This document shows positions 6,848 through 16,507 of a stretch of DNA of 64,000 bases, in pieces. Where the stretch lies: positions 62,001 through 126,000 of the forward strand of contig JAFBIR010000010.1 in assembly GCA_021531385.1 (NCBI GenBank), in the 5' to 3' direction. Position numbers and translations under genes: made by a program. Origin of the DNA: Parabacteroides distasonis (lineage in GTDB: Bacteria > Bacteroidota > Bacteroidia > Bacteroidales > Tannerellaceae). The notes below the pieces were generated by a model. That model ran no database searches, was not told the origin of the DNA, and saw nothing but the letters and a program-made list of their open reading frames with translations. How positions within the stretch are numbered: position 1 is the stretch's first letter; the number at the start of each line of letters is the position of its first letter.

Positions 6848-7835
6848 TTTAGCGCTGACCACCTCCATCCAGATCCCCAAACCTCCGTTTGGGATCAGCT
6901 ATGCCGATCGCATCGTGCTGATGGGCTCTTGCTTTGCGGAGCACATCGGTGAGCGATTGGCGAACGATAAGTTCCGGGTGGATAACAATCCGTTCGGTAC
7001 GCTCTATAACCCCGCTTCCATTGCGGAAGGATTGCGTCGGCTGTTACGACCGGAGCCACTTTCCGCTTCCGACCTGTTTGCGCATGAGGGGAGCTACCAC
7101 AGTTTTGCCTATCACAGTCGGTTCTCCGCCCCGACTGCGGAGGAGGCGCTGCGGCAGATGAACGAGCGGCTGCTCCGCTCGGCGGAACAGTTGCGGAATG
7201 CCTCCCGATTGATCTTGACCTGGGGCACTGCCTATGTCTATCGCTGGAGGAGTGACGGGCACATCGTGGCTAACTGCCATAAGCTGCCTGAGCAACGATT
7301 TGTGCGAGAGCGATTGAGCGTTGAGGCGATCGTAGAGGAGTGGCGCCTGCTACTCACGGAGCTGTGGAGCCAGTGCCCCCACCTCAAACTGATTTGTACG
7401 GTAAGCCCTATCCGGCATTGGAAGGATGGAGCACACGCCAATCAACTGAGCAAGGCGACCCTCTTGTTGGCTTTGGATGCGTTGCAGGCGGAGTTCCCGG
7501 ATCGGATTAGCTATTTCCCCGCCTACGAGATCCTGCTGGATGAGTTGCGTGACTATCGTTTTTATGCGGATGACATGTTGCATCCCTCTCCCTTGGCGAT
7601 TGACTATATCGCTGAAGGCTTTGCCCAAACCTACTTTGACCCGGAGACGCAGAAGGCCCGTCAAGCGTGGGATAAACTGCGCAAAGCGATTGCCCATCGA
7701 CCCTTACAACCCGAAAGCGAGGCGTATCGTCAATTTATTACACAAACTTTGTTAAAGCTGGAACAGCTTAAAACGAAAATGCCTTTCTTTGATATTTCAA
7801 AAGAAATAGAAACATTGACTGCTAAACTACGTTGA
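6828..7835 (+). CDS. GSCFA domain protein
   Basis: A 335-aa protein. I chose ATG 6828 rather than an upstream TTG (6798) because GSCFA proteins begin shortly before the family motif, here GSCFAEHIG at 33-41. The motif and the later D-x-x-H (DDMLHPS, near residue 255) are those of SGNH-like hydrolases, so esterase- or lipase-type activity on an unknown substrate is likely. It ends 3 bp before murF-alr, suggesting an operon and possibly a role in cell-wall or envelope metabolism. Confidence 0.85.
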   Translation: MRDHVGDLALTTSIQIPKPPFGISYADRIVLMGSCFAEHIGERLANDKFRVDNNPFGTLYNPASIAEGLRRLLRPEPLSASDLFAHEGSYHSFAYHSRFSAPTAEEALRQMNERLLRSAEQLRNASRLILTWGTAYVYRWRSDGHIVANCHKLPEQRFVRERLSVEAIVEEWRLLLTELWSQCPHLKLICTVSPIRHWKDGAHANQLSKATLLLALDALQAEFPDRISYFPAYEILLDELRDYRFYADDMLHPSPLAIDYIAEGFAQTYFDPETQKARQAWDKLRKAIAHRPLQPESEAYRQFITQTLLKLEQLKTKMPFFDISKEIETLTAKLR

Positions 7836-7838
7836 AGC

Positions 7839-10304
7839 ATGGAATACGCAATTAAAGAGGTTGCCCAGATTATAGGTGCCTCTACGCAAACATTGCATGA
7901 CGGCACGATCAGTTTATTACTGACAGATAGTCGTCGCCTCTCTTTCCCGGAGCAAAGTCTGTTCTTTGCCTTGGTCACTAAGACCAACAACGGGCATCGT
8001 TTCATTCAAGATCTTTATCAATTGCGGGTACGCAACTTCGTGGTGAGCGAGTTGCGTCCGGAGTTCGCCCGTATGCCAGAGGCCAACTTCTTGTTGGTGA
8101 AGGACACGCTGCGTGCCTTGCAACGATTGGCCACTTACCACCGGAAACGTTTCCACATCCCGGTGATTGGTATTACGGGAAGCAACGGCAAGACCATTGT
8201 GAAGGAGTTTCTTTATCAGTTGTTGCACAACGAGTTCAATGTGGTCCGTTCGCCTCGCAGCTACAACTCCCAGTTGGGTGTTCCTCTTTCTGTTTGGCAG
8301 ATGAACGAGAAGCATACGTTGGGCATCTTCGAGGCTGGTATCTCGCAGCCGGATGAGATGGAGCGATTGCAGCCGATTATCGCACCGACCATTGGTGTGA
8401 TTACCAATATCGGTGAGGCGCATCAAGAAAATTTCATCTCCACCACACAAAAGTGTATGGAGAAGCTGATGCTTTTCAACGAGTGTGAAGCGATTATCTA
8501 TGATGGCGATGATCTCTTCATCGCTAATTGTATCGAGTCAGCCTGTCTTTCGCACAAGGCGATCGCATGGAGCCGGACAGACTCGGAGGCCCCTCTATTC
8601 ATCGAGCAGATCGAGAAACAGGCGCAACAAACCGTGATCCGTTGTACGTTGCTTGGGTTTAACCAGACCGTGGTCATTCCCTTTACCGATGATGCCTCGA
8701 TTGAGAATGTCATTCATTGCTTGGCGGTGATGCTCTATTTGAAGCCCACCAGCGCCAGCGATGTCTCTAAGTTTGCGCACTTGGAGCCCGTGGATATGCG
8801 CCTTGACGTGAAGCAGGGCATCAATAACTGCTTGTTGATCAACGATACCTATAATTCCGACATCAATTCGCTCGACATTGCGCTCGACTTCCAGCAGAGC
8901 CGTCGCATGGGGCAGAACATGAAGACCACCCTGATTCTTTCAGATATTCTGCAATCCGGCACCTTACCCAAGTCATTGTATAAGAAGGTGGCCGATCTGG
9001 TGCGTCGCAAAGGGGTGGATCGCTTGATTGGTATTGGCCGTGACTTGAAGGAATATGCCGGGGTATTTAACATGGAGAAATCCTTCTACCTGACGACCGA
9101 TGAGTTTATCCAATCGCCGGAGTTCCGTTCCTTCAAGCAGGAGCTGATCTTGTTGAAAGGCTCTCGTCGTTTCCATTTCGAGCGCATTTCGGAGCTGTTG
9201 GAGAAGAAGGTGCATGAGACGATCTTGGAGGTTAACCTGGATGCGATTGTCCATAACTTCAACTTCTACCGCTCCAAGCTTAAGCCGGAGACGAAGATGG
9301 TCTGCATGGTGAAGGCCTCGGGATATGGCGTTGGTGCGGTGGAGCTGGCCAAGACCTTACAAGCGCATCGCTGTGACTATTTAGCGGTAGCGGTGGCTGA
9401 TGAGGGGGCAGACCTGCGTAAGGAGGGCATCTCCATTCCCATTATCGTGATGAACCCAGAGTTTAGCAGTTTCAATGTGCTCTTCGAGAACCATTTGGAG
9501 CCGGAGGTTTATAGCTTCCGTTTGCTGGATGCGTTGATTCGAGAGACGGAGCGTCGGGGCATCACTGCCTATCCGATTCATATCAAGATAGATACTGGCA
9601 TGCACCGCTTAGGCTTCCAACCGAGTGATGTGCCGGCACTTTGTCAACGCTTGAAGGGACAGACCGGTGTGATGGCTCGCTCCATCTTCTCCCATTTGGC
9701 CGGAAGTGACTCTTTCCTCTTCGATGATTTCACGAAGCATCAGTTGGAGCTGTTTACGGAGGCAGCGGCTGAGTTAGAGCGAGGGTTAGAGCATAAGGTG
9801 ATTAAGCATATCCTCAATTCAGCGGGTATCGAGCGTTTTGCCAAGTATCAAATGGATATGGTTCGCTTGGGTATCGGCCTGTATGGGGTCAGTGCCTCTG
9901 GCCAGCGAGGTTTGCAGAATGTCAGCACCTTGAAGACCACGATCTTGCAGATTCAACAGGTGCCGGCAGGTGATTCAATCGGATATAGTCGTAAGAGTTA
10001 TGTGAATCGTGATTCTCGCATTGCGATCATTCCGATCGGCTATGCGGATGGCTTGGATCGCCATTTCAGCAACGGCGGTGGTGAAGTGGTGATTCGGGGT
10101 AAACGTTGTCCCATCATTGGCAATATCTGTATGGATGCCTGCATGGTGGATGTGACCGATAGCGAGGCGCAAGAGGGTGATAGTGTGATCCTCTTCGGTG
10201 ATGAGCTGCCCGTCACAGAGTTGGCAGACCGCTTGAAAACGATTCCCTATGAGATCTTGACCTCTGTCTCTCCCCGCGTGAAACGAATCTATTACCAAGA
10301 GTAA
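7839..10304 (+). CDS. murF-alr: bifunctional MurF ligase / alanine racemase
   Basis: An 821-aa fusion typical of Bacteroidetes. Residues 1 to about 450 are MurF, which adds D-Ala-D-Ala to UDP-MurNAc-tripeptide; the P-loop is GITGSNGKT (111-119, K118). Residues about 460-821 are a PLP-dependent alanine racemase. The lysine that binds PLP is K492 in VKASGYG, and the DMVRLGIGLYG and GDSIGYSRKSY segments carry the expected tyrosines. One polypeptide therefore makes D-alanine and uses the dipeptide formed from it, with D-Ala-D-Ala ligase needed in between. It acts in cytoplasmic peptidoglycan precursor synthesis. Confidence 0.95.
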   Translation: MEYAIKEVAQIIGASTQTLHDGTISLLLTDSRRLSFPEQSLFFALVTKTNNGHRFIQDLYQLRVRNFVVSELRPEFARMPEANFLLVKDTLRALQRLATYHRKRFHIPVIGITGSNGKTIVKEFLYQLLHNEFNVVRSPRSYNSQLGVPLSVWQMNEKHTLGIFEAGISQPDEMERLQPIIAPTIGVITNIGEAHQENFISTTQKCMEKLMLFNECEAIIYDGDDLFIANCIESACLSHKAIAWSRTDSEAPLFIEQIEKQAQQTVIRCTLLGFNQTVVIPFTDDASIENVIHCLAVMLYLKPTSASDVSKFAHLEPVDMRLDVKQGINNCLLINDTYNSDINSLDIALDFQQSRRMGQNMKTTLILSDILQSGTLPKSLYKKVADLVRRKGVDRLIGIGRDLKEYAGVFNMEKSFYLTTDEFIQSPEFRSFKQELILLKGSRRFHFERISELLEKKVHETILEVNLDAIVHNFNFYRSKLKPETKMVCMVKASGYGVGAVELAKTLQAHRCDYLAVAVADEGADLRKEGISIPIIVMNPEFSSFNVLFENHLEPEVYSFRLLDALIRETERRGITAYPIHIKIDTGMHRLGFQPSDVPALCQRLKGQTGVMARSIFSHLAGSDSFLFDDFTKHQLELFTEAAAELERGLEHKVIKHILNSAGIERFAKYQMDMVRLGIGLYGVSASGQRGLQNVSTLKTTILQIQQVPAGDSIGYSRKSYVNRDSRIAIIPIGYADGLDRHFSNGGGEVVIRGKRCPIIGNICMDACMVDVTDSEAQEGDSVILFGDELPVTELADRLKTIPYEILTSVSPRVKRIYYQE

Positions 10305-10330
10305 CGTACTGCAACGAAATCAAAGGGCTT

Positions 10331-10933
10331 ATGCTAATAAAGATATATCCAGAGAATCCGAATCAAAAAGAGATCGACAAGGTCGTTAACGTCTTGCAGG
10401 ACGGTGGCCTTGTCATCTATCCTACTGATACTGTGTATGCGATTGGTTGTGATGCGTTGAATGTGCGGGCGGTCGAGCGTATCTGTCAGATTAAGGGCGT
10501 CAATCCGCAGAAGAGCAACCTATCTATCATCTGTTACGACCTTTCCAACATCAGCGAGTACGCCAAGGTCAGCAATGCGGCTTTCAAATTGATGAAGAAG
10601 CATCTGCCTGGCCCTTTTACCTTTATCTTGCCCACCAGCAGCGAGTTGCCGAAGATCTACAAAAACCGAAAGGAGGTGGGTATTCGTGTGCCGGATAACA
10701 ACATCATTCGTACCTTGGTGCAGGCGTTAGGCAATCCCATCCTCACCATGTCCATACACGATGAGGATGAGTTGATTGAATATGCTACGGATCCGGAATT
10801 GATCCACGAGAAATATGATCGGCTGGTGGATATAGTGATCGATGGCGGTTACGGTGAGACCGAGCCCTCCACGGTGGTCGATTGCACGACCGACGATTTC
10901 ACGATCCTTCGCCAAGGGAAAGGCGAATTGTAA
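10331..10933 (+). CDS. threonylcarbamoyl-AMP synthase (Sua5/YrdC family)
   Basis: A 200-aa YrdC-like protein with GGLVIYPTDTVYAIGCDALN and KSNLSIICYDLSNISEYA near the N-terminus and the PGPFTFILPTS block. These form the basic cleft that binds ATP, threonine and bicarbonate in the first step of t6A37 tRNA modification. Length fits the single-domain TsaC/YciO group rather than two-domain Sua5. It follows murF-alr by 26 bp and converges with the M20 gene 9 bp later; no terminator is apparent between them. Confidence 0.85.
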   Translation: MLIKIYPENPNQKEIDKVVNVLQDGGLVIYPTDTVYAIGCDALNVRAVERICQIKGVNPQKSNLSIICYDLSNISEYAKVSNAAFKLMKKHLPGPFTFILPTSSELPKIYKNRKEVGIRVPDNNIIRTLVQALGNPILTMSIHDEDELIEYATDPELIHEKYDRLVDIVIDGGYGETEPSTVVDCTTDDFTILRQGKGEL

Positions 10934-10942
10934 TCCACGATA

Positions 10943-12232
10943 CTATTGCAGCAGGTCAATCAGTGCTTTAGCCATGGCCTGCACACCCGTTGCCCAGCTA
11001 TCCGCAAATTGCGGGGCAAAGCACTCATTATGCAGTTGGGGCAGTAGTTTGCCTGCTTGGGTTGCCTCTTGCAGCTTTTCCGGATTGGCCACGCCTAACC
11101 AAAAGATCATTGTGCGCACCTGCTCCGGTGTCTGGCTGTAATAGGCGAAATCTTCTGAGACAGGAGAGGGGGCAGCCTCAATCAGGTGCTCATCGCCCAA
11201 GATGTCTCGCATCGACTGGCTAACAGCCTCTGCCAAAGGAGTATCATTGATTACCGGTGAGGCAATTTGCAGCGGCTTGATCTCCGGCATCCGCTCCTCC
11301 GGCACCCCATTCGAAACTGCGATGCCTTGGCAAATCTCACGGATGCGCTTGTCGATCAGTTTCTGTACCTCCATATCATAGAAACGGGTCGTTAACTGGA
11401 GCGTAGCCTCATCGGGAATGATGTTCCATACCTTGCCCGCATGGAATGAACCCACAGTAACCACTGAGGGAGCCAACGGACTGACGGAACGGCTGGGGAT
11501 GGTTTGGAATTGCATGACCGCTTCTGAAGCCATGACAATCGGGTCAATACCGGTATTGGGCTTTGCGCCATGCGCTCCGACACCCCGGAAGGTAATGTCA
11601 TAGTTGAGCAGGCCAGCGAAGGTCTCTTTCAACGAATAGCCCACACTCCCTGCCGGATATTCCGGGCTGACGTGGTAAGCCAAGATGTAATCGGGGCAGG
11701 GGAAACGACTGAACAGCCCATCTTTGATCATCGCCTGTGCTCCATAGTTCTGCTCCTCTGCCGGTTGACCAATGGCGATCAAGGTGCCTTTCCAATGTGA
11801 TTTGAAGGTGGCCAATGTCTCCAACGTGCCTAACCAAACGCTCATGTGCATATCATGGCCGCAAGCGTGGAACACATCCGCTGTCTGGTTTGCGTAGGGG
11901 AGACCGGTTGCCTCTTGGATTGGCAAAGCATCCATATCGGTACGAAGGGCAATCGTCGGTCCCTCGCCGTTACGCAACAGGCCGACAACACCATAGCCGC
12001 CCACCTTTTCTGTCACCTCAAAGCCTAACTCCCGTAACTTGTCGGCTAGGAGGGCGGAGGTACGCTCCTCCTGTTTGGACAATTCCGGATGTTTGTGCAG
12101 GTCTTGGTAAAGCGCTTCATACTTCGCCTCCTGCTTCTTGACTGCCTCTACAAGGAGGCTGTTCTTGATTTTTGCCTGGGTGGTGATCACTGCGCAGCAG
12201 CAAATCGCCACGAGAATACCTAAACGTTTCAT
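10943..12232 (-). CDS. M20 family amidohydrolase (N-acyl amino acid hydrolase type), exported
   Basis: A 429-aa protein with a signal peptide (hydrophobic 4-18, cleavage near TQA|K). Metal ligands of the M20D group are visible: C124 and H126 in ACGHDMH, E159/E160 in QPAEEQ, and H187 in LAYHVS. A dimerisation insert at about 205-310 is followed by the C-terminal EDFAYY motif. Such enzymes cleave N-acyl, N-acetyl or hippurate-like amides to free amino acids, here probably in the periplasm. It is the last gene of a minus-strand set with an amino-acid-type symporter and two Na+/H+ antiporters, which fits hydrolysis followed by Na+-coupled uptake. Confidence 0.8.
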   Translation of the reverse strand: MKRLGILVAICCCAVITTQAKIKNSLLVEAVKKQEAKYEALYQDLHKHPELSKQEERTSALLADKLRELGFEVTEKVGGYGVVGLLRNGEGPTIALRTDMDALPIQEATGLPYANQTADVFHACGHDMHMSVWLGTLETLATFKSHWKGTLIAIGQPAEEQNYGAQAMIKDGLFSRFPCPDYILAYHVSPEYPAGSVGYSLKETFAGLLNYDITFRGVGAHGAKPNTGIDPIVMASEAVMQFQTIPSRSVSPLAPSVVTVGSFHAGKVWNIIPDEATLQLTTRFYDMEVQKLIDKRIREICQGIAVSNGVPEERMPEIKPLQIASPVINDTPLAEAVSQSMRDILGDEHLIEAAPSPVSEDFAYYSQTPEQVRTMIFWLGVANPEKLQEATQAGKLLPQLHNECFAPQFADSWATGVQAMAKALIDLLQ

Positions 12233-12257
12233 CTTATCTGACTTAAATCTATACAGT

Positions 12258-13430
12258 CTATTTAGTGGGCTTTCCAGCCAGCTTATCTACCACGATGGCG
12301 ATAGCCCCATCTCCGGTGACGTTGCAAGCGGTGCCGAAGCTGTCCATGGCGATGTAGAGGGCGATCATCAACGCTTGCAGCGTGTCGTCGAAGCCCAACA
12401 TGCTCTCTAACACACCCAAAGCAGCCATGATGGCTCCACCCGGTACACCCGGTGCCGCTACCATCGTGATACCCAACATCAAGATGAAACCGGCAAAGTT
12501 GGAGAACTCAATGGGAGCACCAGACATGATCAGAATAGCCATGGCGCAAGCCACGATCTTCATCGTGCTACCGGCCAAGTGGATGGTGGCGCAAAGGGGT
12601 ACGGTGAAGATGGCGATGTTTTCGCGTACGCCATTCTTCACGGCTTGCGCCAACGTAACGGGAATGGTCGCTGCCGAAGACTGTGTGCCCAAAGCGGTGG
12701 CATAGGCCGGCAACATATTGCGCAACAGACGCAACGGATTCTTGTGAGCCGCCAATCCGGCGATGGAGAATTGGAGCAGCAACAACAAGACATGCAGTAC
12801 GAAGATCACGGCGATTACCTTGATAAACATGTTGATGATGCTGGCTACCTGCCCGCTGACGGTCATGTTGAGGAAAATACCGAAGATATGCAGGGGCAGC
12901 AATGGGATGATCACGGCCTCGATCAGCTTCGTGATGATCTCTTTAAAGTCGGCGAAGGCACCATGCAGGGTTTGACCTTGGATATGCGAAAGCCCTAATC
13001 CAACGACAAACGAGAGAATCAGGGCGGTCATCACACCCATCAAAGGGGGCATGGCCACCTGGAAATAGGCGGTCAGCATCGCATTTTCCGGATTGTCTAA
13101 AGCTGTCAGTTCCGTATGGGTCGGCAAAATACTGGGGAAGATGGCAGCTCCACTAAAGAAGGTGAAGAATCCGGAGAAGATGGTCGATCCGTAGGCAATT
13201 AAAGCGGTTAGTAAAAGTAATCTACCGGCACCTTTCCCTAAATCGCCAATGGCAGGTACCACTAAACCGACGATAATCAACGGGATGGAAAACGAGAGGA
13301 ACTCGCCAAAGAGAGCGTTAAAGGTGACAAAGATACGGGCGATTCCGTTCGGAAGGAACTGCCCAAACAAGATGCCAGCAGCGATTGCGATGACAACTTT
13401 ACCGAGTAATGAAATCCGGATTCTCTTCAT
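12258..13430 (-). CDS. dicarboxylate/amino acid:cation symporter (DAACS family)
   Basis: A 390-aa integral membrane protein beginning MKRIRISLLGKVVIAIAAGILFGQFLP, typical of GltP/DctA/SstT. The serine-rich re-entrant loop is seen as LGTQSSAATIPVTL, and the TM7-HP2 region as FTVPLCATIHLAGSTM with the later APGVPGGAIMAALGVL. It should import acidic amino acids, serine/threonine or dicarboxylates with Na+ or H+. Its 5' end overlaps the 3' end of the NhaC gene by 32 bp, implying translational coupling, and 25 bp separate it from the amidohydrolase. Confidence 0.85.
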   Translation of the reverse strand: MKRIRISLLGKVVIAIAAGILFGQFLPNGIARIFVTFNALFGEFLSFSIPLIIVGLVVPAIGDLGKGAGRLLLLTALIAYGSTIFSGFFTFFSGAAIFPSILPTHTELTALDNPENAMLTAYFQVAMPPLMGVMTALILSFVVGLGLSHIQGQTLHGAFADFKEIITKLIEAVIIPLLPLHIFGIFLNMTVSGQVASIINMFIKVIAVIFVLHVLLLLLQFSIAGLAAHKNPLRLLRNMLPAYATALGTQSSAATIPVTLAQAVKNGVRENIAIFTVPLCATIHLAGSTMKIVACAMAILIMSGAPIEFSNFAGFILMLGITMVAAPGVPGGAIMAALGVLESMLGFDDTLQALMIALYIAMDSFGTACNVTGDGAIAIVVDKLAGKPTK

Positions 13431-14880
13431 GATGCTGTTTTATTTTGTAGCCGATAGCGGCCATGGTTATACTCATTAACGGACTGATTAGGTTGAAGAA
13501 ACAATAGGGCAGGTAAGTCAATGTGGCTACGCCCAAGATGGTTGCCTGTGTCATACCGCAGGTGTTCCAAGGCACCAATACGGAGGTGACGGTCACGGAA
13601 TCCTCCGTGGTACGGCTCAACAGGCGACTCTCATAGCCTTTCTGCCGGTAAATATCCTTGAACATGTTGCCTGTTAAGATGATGGAGATGTATTGATCGG
13701 CCGTGACGATATTGAGGAAAAGGCCGGAGCAAACGGTGGAGGTGATCATGCCGACACGCCGTTTCATGAAACGCAGGAAGACGGAGGTCAAGCTCTCCAA
13801 CATACCGCTGGCTGTCATGGCTCCACCAAAACACATGGCGCAGATAATCAACCAAATCGTATTCATCATACCGGCCATACCTCGGGTAGCGACCAAGTCG
13901 TTCAGAGCGGCGTTGCCAGTCTCGATCTGCGTACTGCCGTAGAAGGTCATAAATAGGCCTCTGAACAGGGAGGAATCCTCGGGAGCGGCGCTGCTGGCTA
14001 CCTCTATCAGTAAGTTCGGTTGGAAAAACAGGGCGAAAAAACCGGCCAAGCCGGCGGAGATGAAAAGCGTAATGAGTGAGGGAACCTTCTTGGCGATCAA
14101 GATGCCTGTCACGAGCGGAACGATCAACAGCCACAAGGAGATATGGAACGTCTCCTGCAACGAGGCGGCAAAAGTGGCGATCTGTGTCGCGTCGGAGGCC
14201 ACGTGCGAGAAGCCCATGACGATAAAAATCAGCAATGTAATGGCGATGGAGGGAACCGTCGTCAGCATCATATACCGAATATGGTCGAAAAGCGGGGTAT
14301 GCGTGACGGAAGAGGCCAACACGGTCGTGTCTGACAACGGAGAGATCTTATCGCCAAAGTAGGCTCCACTGATAATGGCTCCGGCTACCCAACCGGTTGG
14401 GAATCCTTGTGCCTCACCGATACCCATTAAAGCGATACCAATCGTAGCAATGGTGGTCCATGAGCTACCGGTCATCACCGATACCACGGCGCAAATCACG
14501 CAACAGGAGGCCAAGAAAAAGTGGGGATGGATGATTTGCATGCCATAATAGATTAAGGTAGGCACCACGCCACTGATCATCCACGCGCCGGAAAGCGCAC
14601 CGATGAGCAGCAGGATAATGAGGGCGGTCGATACACCTAAGATGTTGTTACACATCGCCTCTTCAATCGCTTTCCAGGGCACCTTGCAGAAGAGCATCGC
14701 TAAGCAGGAGGCTACGGCAGTGGTAGTAAGTAAAACAACTTGGCTGCCGCCACTGAGCGCGTCACTGCCAAAGGTGCTGATGGTGAGGAATAGCAGTATC
14801 ACCATTACGAGAATGGGAACTAACGAGAGTAGAGGTGAGGGCAATTGTTTGCCTGTTTGACTTGTCATTTGTGTATTCAA
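13399..14880 (-). CDS. nhaC: NhaC-type Na+/H+ antiporter (copy 1)
   Basis: A 493-aa, roughly 12-helix antiporter with NhaC-family motifs such as TGSSWTTIATIGIALMGIG, AGAIISGAYFGDKISPLSDTT and LVPWNTCGMTQATILGV. It exchanges Na+ for H+ across the inner membrane. It is highly similar to the adjacent 490-aa copy, so the two arose by tandem duplication. It overlaps the DAACS gene downstream, which may couple sodium extrusion to sodium-driven uptake. Confidence 0.9.
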   Translation of the reverse strand: MNTQMTSQTGKQLPSPLLSLVPILVMVILLFLTISTFGSDALSGGSQVVLLTTTAVASCLAMLFCKVPWKAIEEAMCNNILGVSTALIILLLIGALSGAWMISGVVPTLIYYGMQIIHPHFFLASCCVICAVVSVMTGSSWTTIATIGIALMGIGEAQGFPTGWVAGAIISGAYFGDKISPLSDTTVLASSVTHTPLFDHIRYMMLTTVPSIAITLLIFIVMGFSHVASDATQIATFAASLQETFHISLWLLIVPLVTGILIAKKVPSLITLFISAGLAGFFALFFQPNLLIEVASSAAPEDSSLFRGLFMTFYGSTQIETGNAALNDLVATRGMAGMMNTIWLIICAMCFGGAMTASGMLESLTSVFLRFMKRRVGMITSTVCSGLFLNIVTADQYISIILTGNMFKDIYRQKGYESRLLSRTTEDSVTVTSVLVPWNTCGMTQATILGVATLTYLPYCFFNLISPLMSITMAAIGYKIKQHHEENPDFITR

Positions 14881-14925
14881 CTTGGGGTGTTACAAATATA
14901 TGGCTACGAAAGTACGAATTAATCT

Positions 14926-16398
14926 TTATTCGACATGCTTTTTACCGCTGTTTTCGGTTGAAACTCGGATTTGTTTGATCTTGTAACCGGTGGCGGCTAT
15001 GAAAATCGTCATTAGCGGACTGGCCAAATTAAAGATGCAGTAGGGGAAATAGGTCCAGGTGGAGACACCCAAGATGGTGGATTGGGTCATGCCGCAAGTG
15101 GTCCATGGGATCAAGACCGAGGTCACCGTCACGGCATCTTCCGTGGTGCGGCTCAACAACCGGCTCTCAAAGCCTCGTTGTTTGTACACCTCCTTGAACA
15201 TCTCGCTGTTCAGGATGATGGCGATGAACTGATCTGCCGTGCAGATGTTCAGTGAGAGACCGGAGACCACCGTCGAGGCAACCATGCTGGTGCGACCGCG
15301 CATAAAACGCAAGAAAAGCTGTGTGATATGCTTTAACATGCCACTGGCCGACATCGCTCCGCCAAAACACATGGCGCAGATAATCAGCCAGATCGTATTC
15401 AACATACCAGCCATGCCTCGGGTAGAGACCAAACTGTTGAGTGCCTCGTTGCCTGTCTCAATTTGGGTGCTGTCGTAGAAGGTCATCAATAGACCTTTGA
15501 CATAACCTAAGAGATGGGGTTCGCTACTTCCAGCAATGTCAAGCAACAACCGGGGCTGGAAGCCCACCGCGAAAACGCCGGCCAACAACGACGAAAGGAA
15601 CAATACCACGATGGAGGGTATCTTCTTGGCAATCATCAATCCTGTCACGATAGGAACAATCATCAACCAAGGCGTGATGTGAAAGCTCTGTTGCAGGTCG
15701 GTCGAGAAACGCATGATCTGGTCGCTGTCGATGGCCGACCGGGAGAATCCGGCGATGCAGAACACCAACAGGGTAATCGCCATAGAGGGGACGGTGGTCA
15801 GCGTCATGTAGCGGATATGCGAGAAGAGCGGGGTATCGGTCACTGAAGCAGCTAAGACAGTCGTGTCAGAGAGTGGCGACATCTTATCGCCAAAATAGGC
15901 CCCCGAGATGATCGCTCCGGCAATCCATCCGGTGGAAAAACCTTGCGCCTCGCCGATGCCTACCAAGGCAATACCAATGGTGGCAATAGTGGTCCAGGAG
16001 CTACCGGTCATTACCGATACGATACTGCACAGCAGACAGCAAGCCACCAAGAAAAAGTCCGTCTGCATGATTTGTAAACCGTAGTAAATCAGCGAGGGAA
16101 CCACGCCACTGATCATCCAGCTGCCGGAGAGTGTCCCGATGAGCAGCAGAATCAGTACTGACGGAGCGATGCCATAGATATTCTTAGCGATCTGTGTTTC
16201 AATGACCGCCCAACGTATGCCATAGCAAAAATAGGCGATGGCTGCACACAAGGCGGTGGCAAGCAGCAAGACAATCTGGCTGGCGCCTCCTAAGGCATCG
16301 CCTTGAAAAAGGTAAATGGCAATGGCTAAAAGGCAGACCAAGGTGGCTACCGGCAATAGGGAGAGCCAAAGCGAAGGATTTCTGTATTTGTCTGTCAT
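14926..16398 (-). CDS. nhaC: NhaC-type Na+/H+ antiporter (copy 2)
   Basis: A 490-aa paralogue of the neighbouring antiporter, sharing the TGSSWTTIATIGIAL, AGAIISGAYFGDKMSPLSDTT and WTTCGMTQSTILGV motifs. It is the first gene of the minus-strand set; 45 bp separate it from copy 1. Its start codon (16398-16396) directly abuts the left arm of the perfect 15-bp inverted repeat that frames the promoter at 16439-16446, so its expression may be switchable. Confidence 0.9.
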   Translation of the reverse strand: MTDKYRNPSLWLSLLPVATLVCLLAIAIYLFQGDALGGASQIVLLLATALCAAIAYFCYGIRWAVIETQIAKNIYGIAPSVLILLLIGTLSGSWMISGVVPSLIYYGLQIMQTDFFLVACCLLCSIVSVMTGSSWTTIATIGIALVGIGEAQGFSTGWIAGAIISGAYFGDKMSPLSDTTVLAASVTDTPLFSHIRYMTLTTVPSMAITLLVFCIAGFSRSAIDSDQIMRFSTDLQQSFHITPWLMIVPIVTGLMIAKKIPSIVVLFLSSLLAGVFAVGFQPRLLLDIAGSSEPHLLGYVKGLLMTFYDSTQIETGNEALNSLVSTRGMAGMLNTIWLIICAMCFGGAMSASGMLKHITQLFLRFMRGRTSMVASTVVSGLSLNICTADQFIAIILNSEMFKEVYKQRGFESRLLSRTTEDAVTVTSVLIPWTTCGMTQSTILGVSTWTYFPYCIFNLASPLMTIFIAATGYKIKQIRVSTENSGKKHVE

Positions 16399-16467
16399 GG
16401 GCTTTATCCAAATGTTATTTGTTTGCGAAAATTAGGTGCAAAAATACAAATGATTTGGATAAAGCCC
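16399..16467. promoter_or_regulatory. possible invertible promoter or attenuator of the NhaC operon
   Basis: GGGCTTTATCCAAAT (16399-16413) is repeated perfectly in inverse as ATTTGGATAAAGCCC (16453-16467), 39 bp apart. Between them lies the minus-strand -7 box TATTTTTG (16446-16439). The right arm is upstream of the predicted transcription start and the left arm is in the leader, so the two arms would not both be in the transcript from this promoter. That makes a simple RNA hairpin an unlikely explanation and favours a small invertible promoter or a paired protein-binding site. Confidence 0.55.
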
Positions 16468-16507
16468 TAATGACTGATAGCTTTTCTGTGATTCTACTAT
16501 GTATTTG

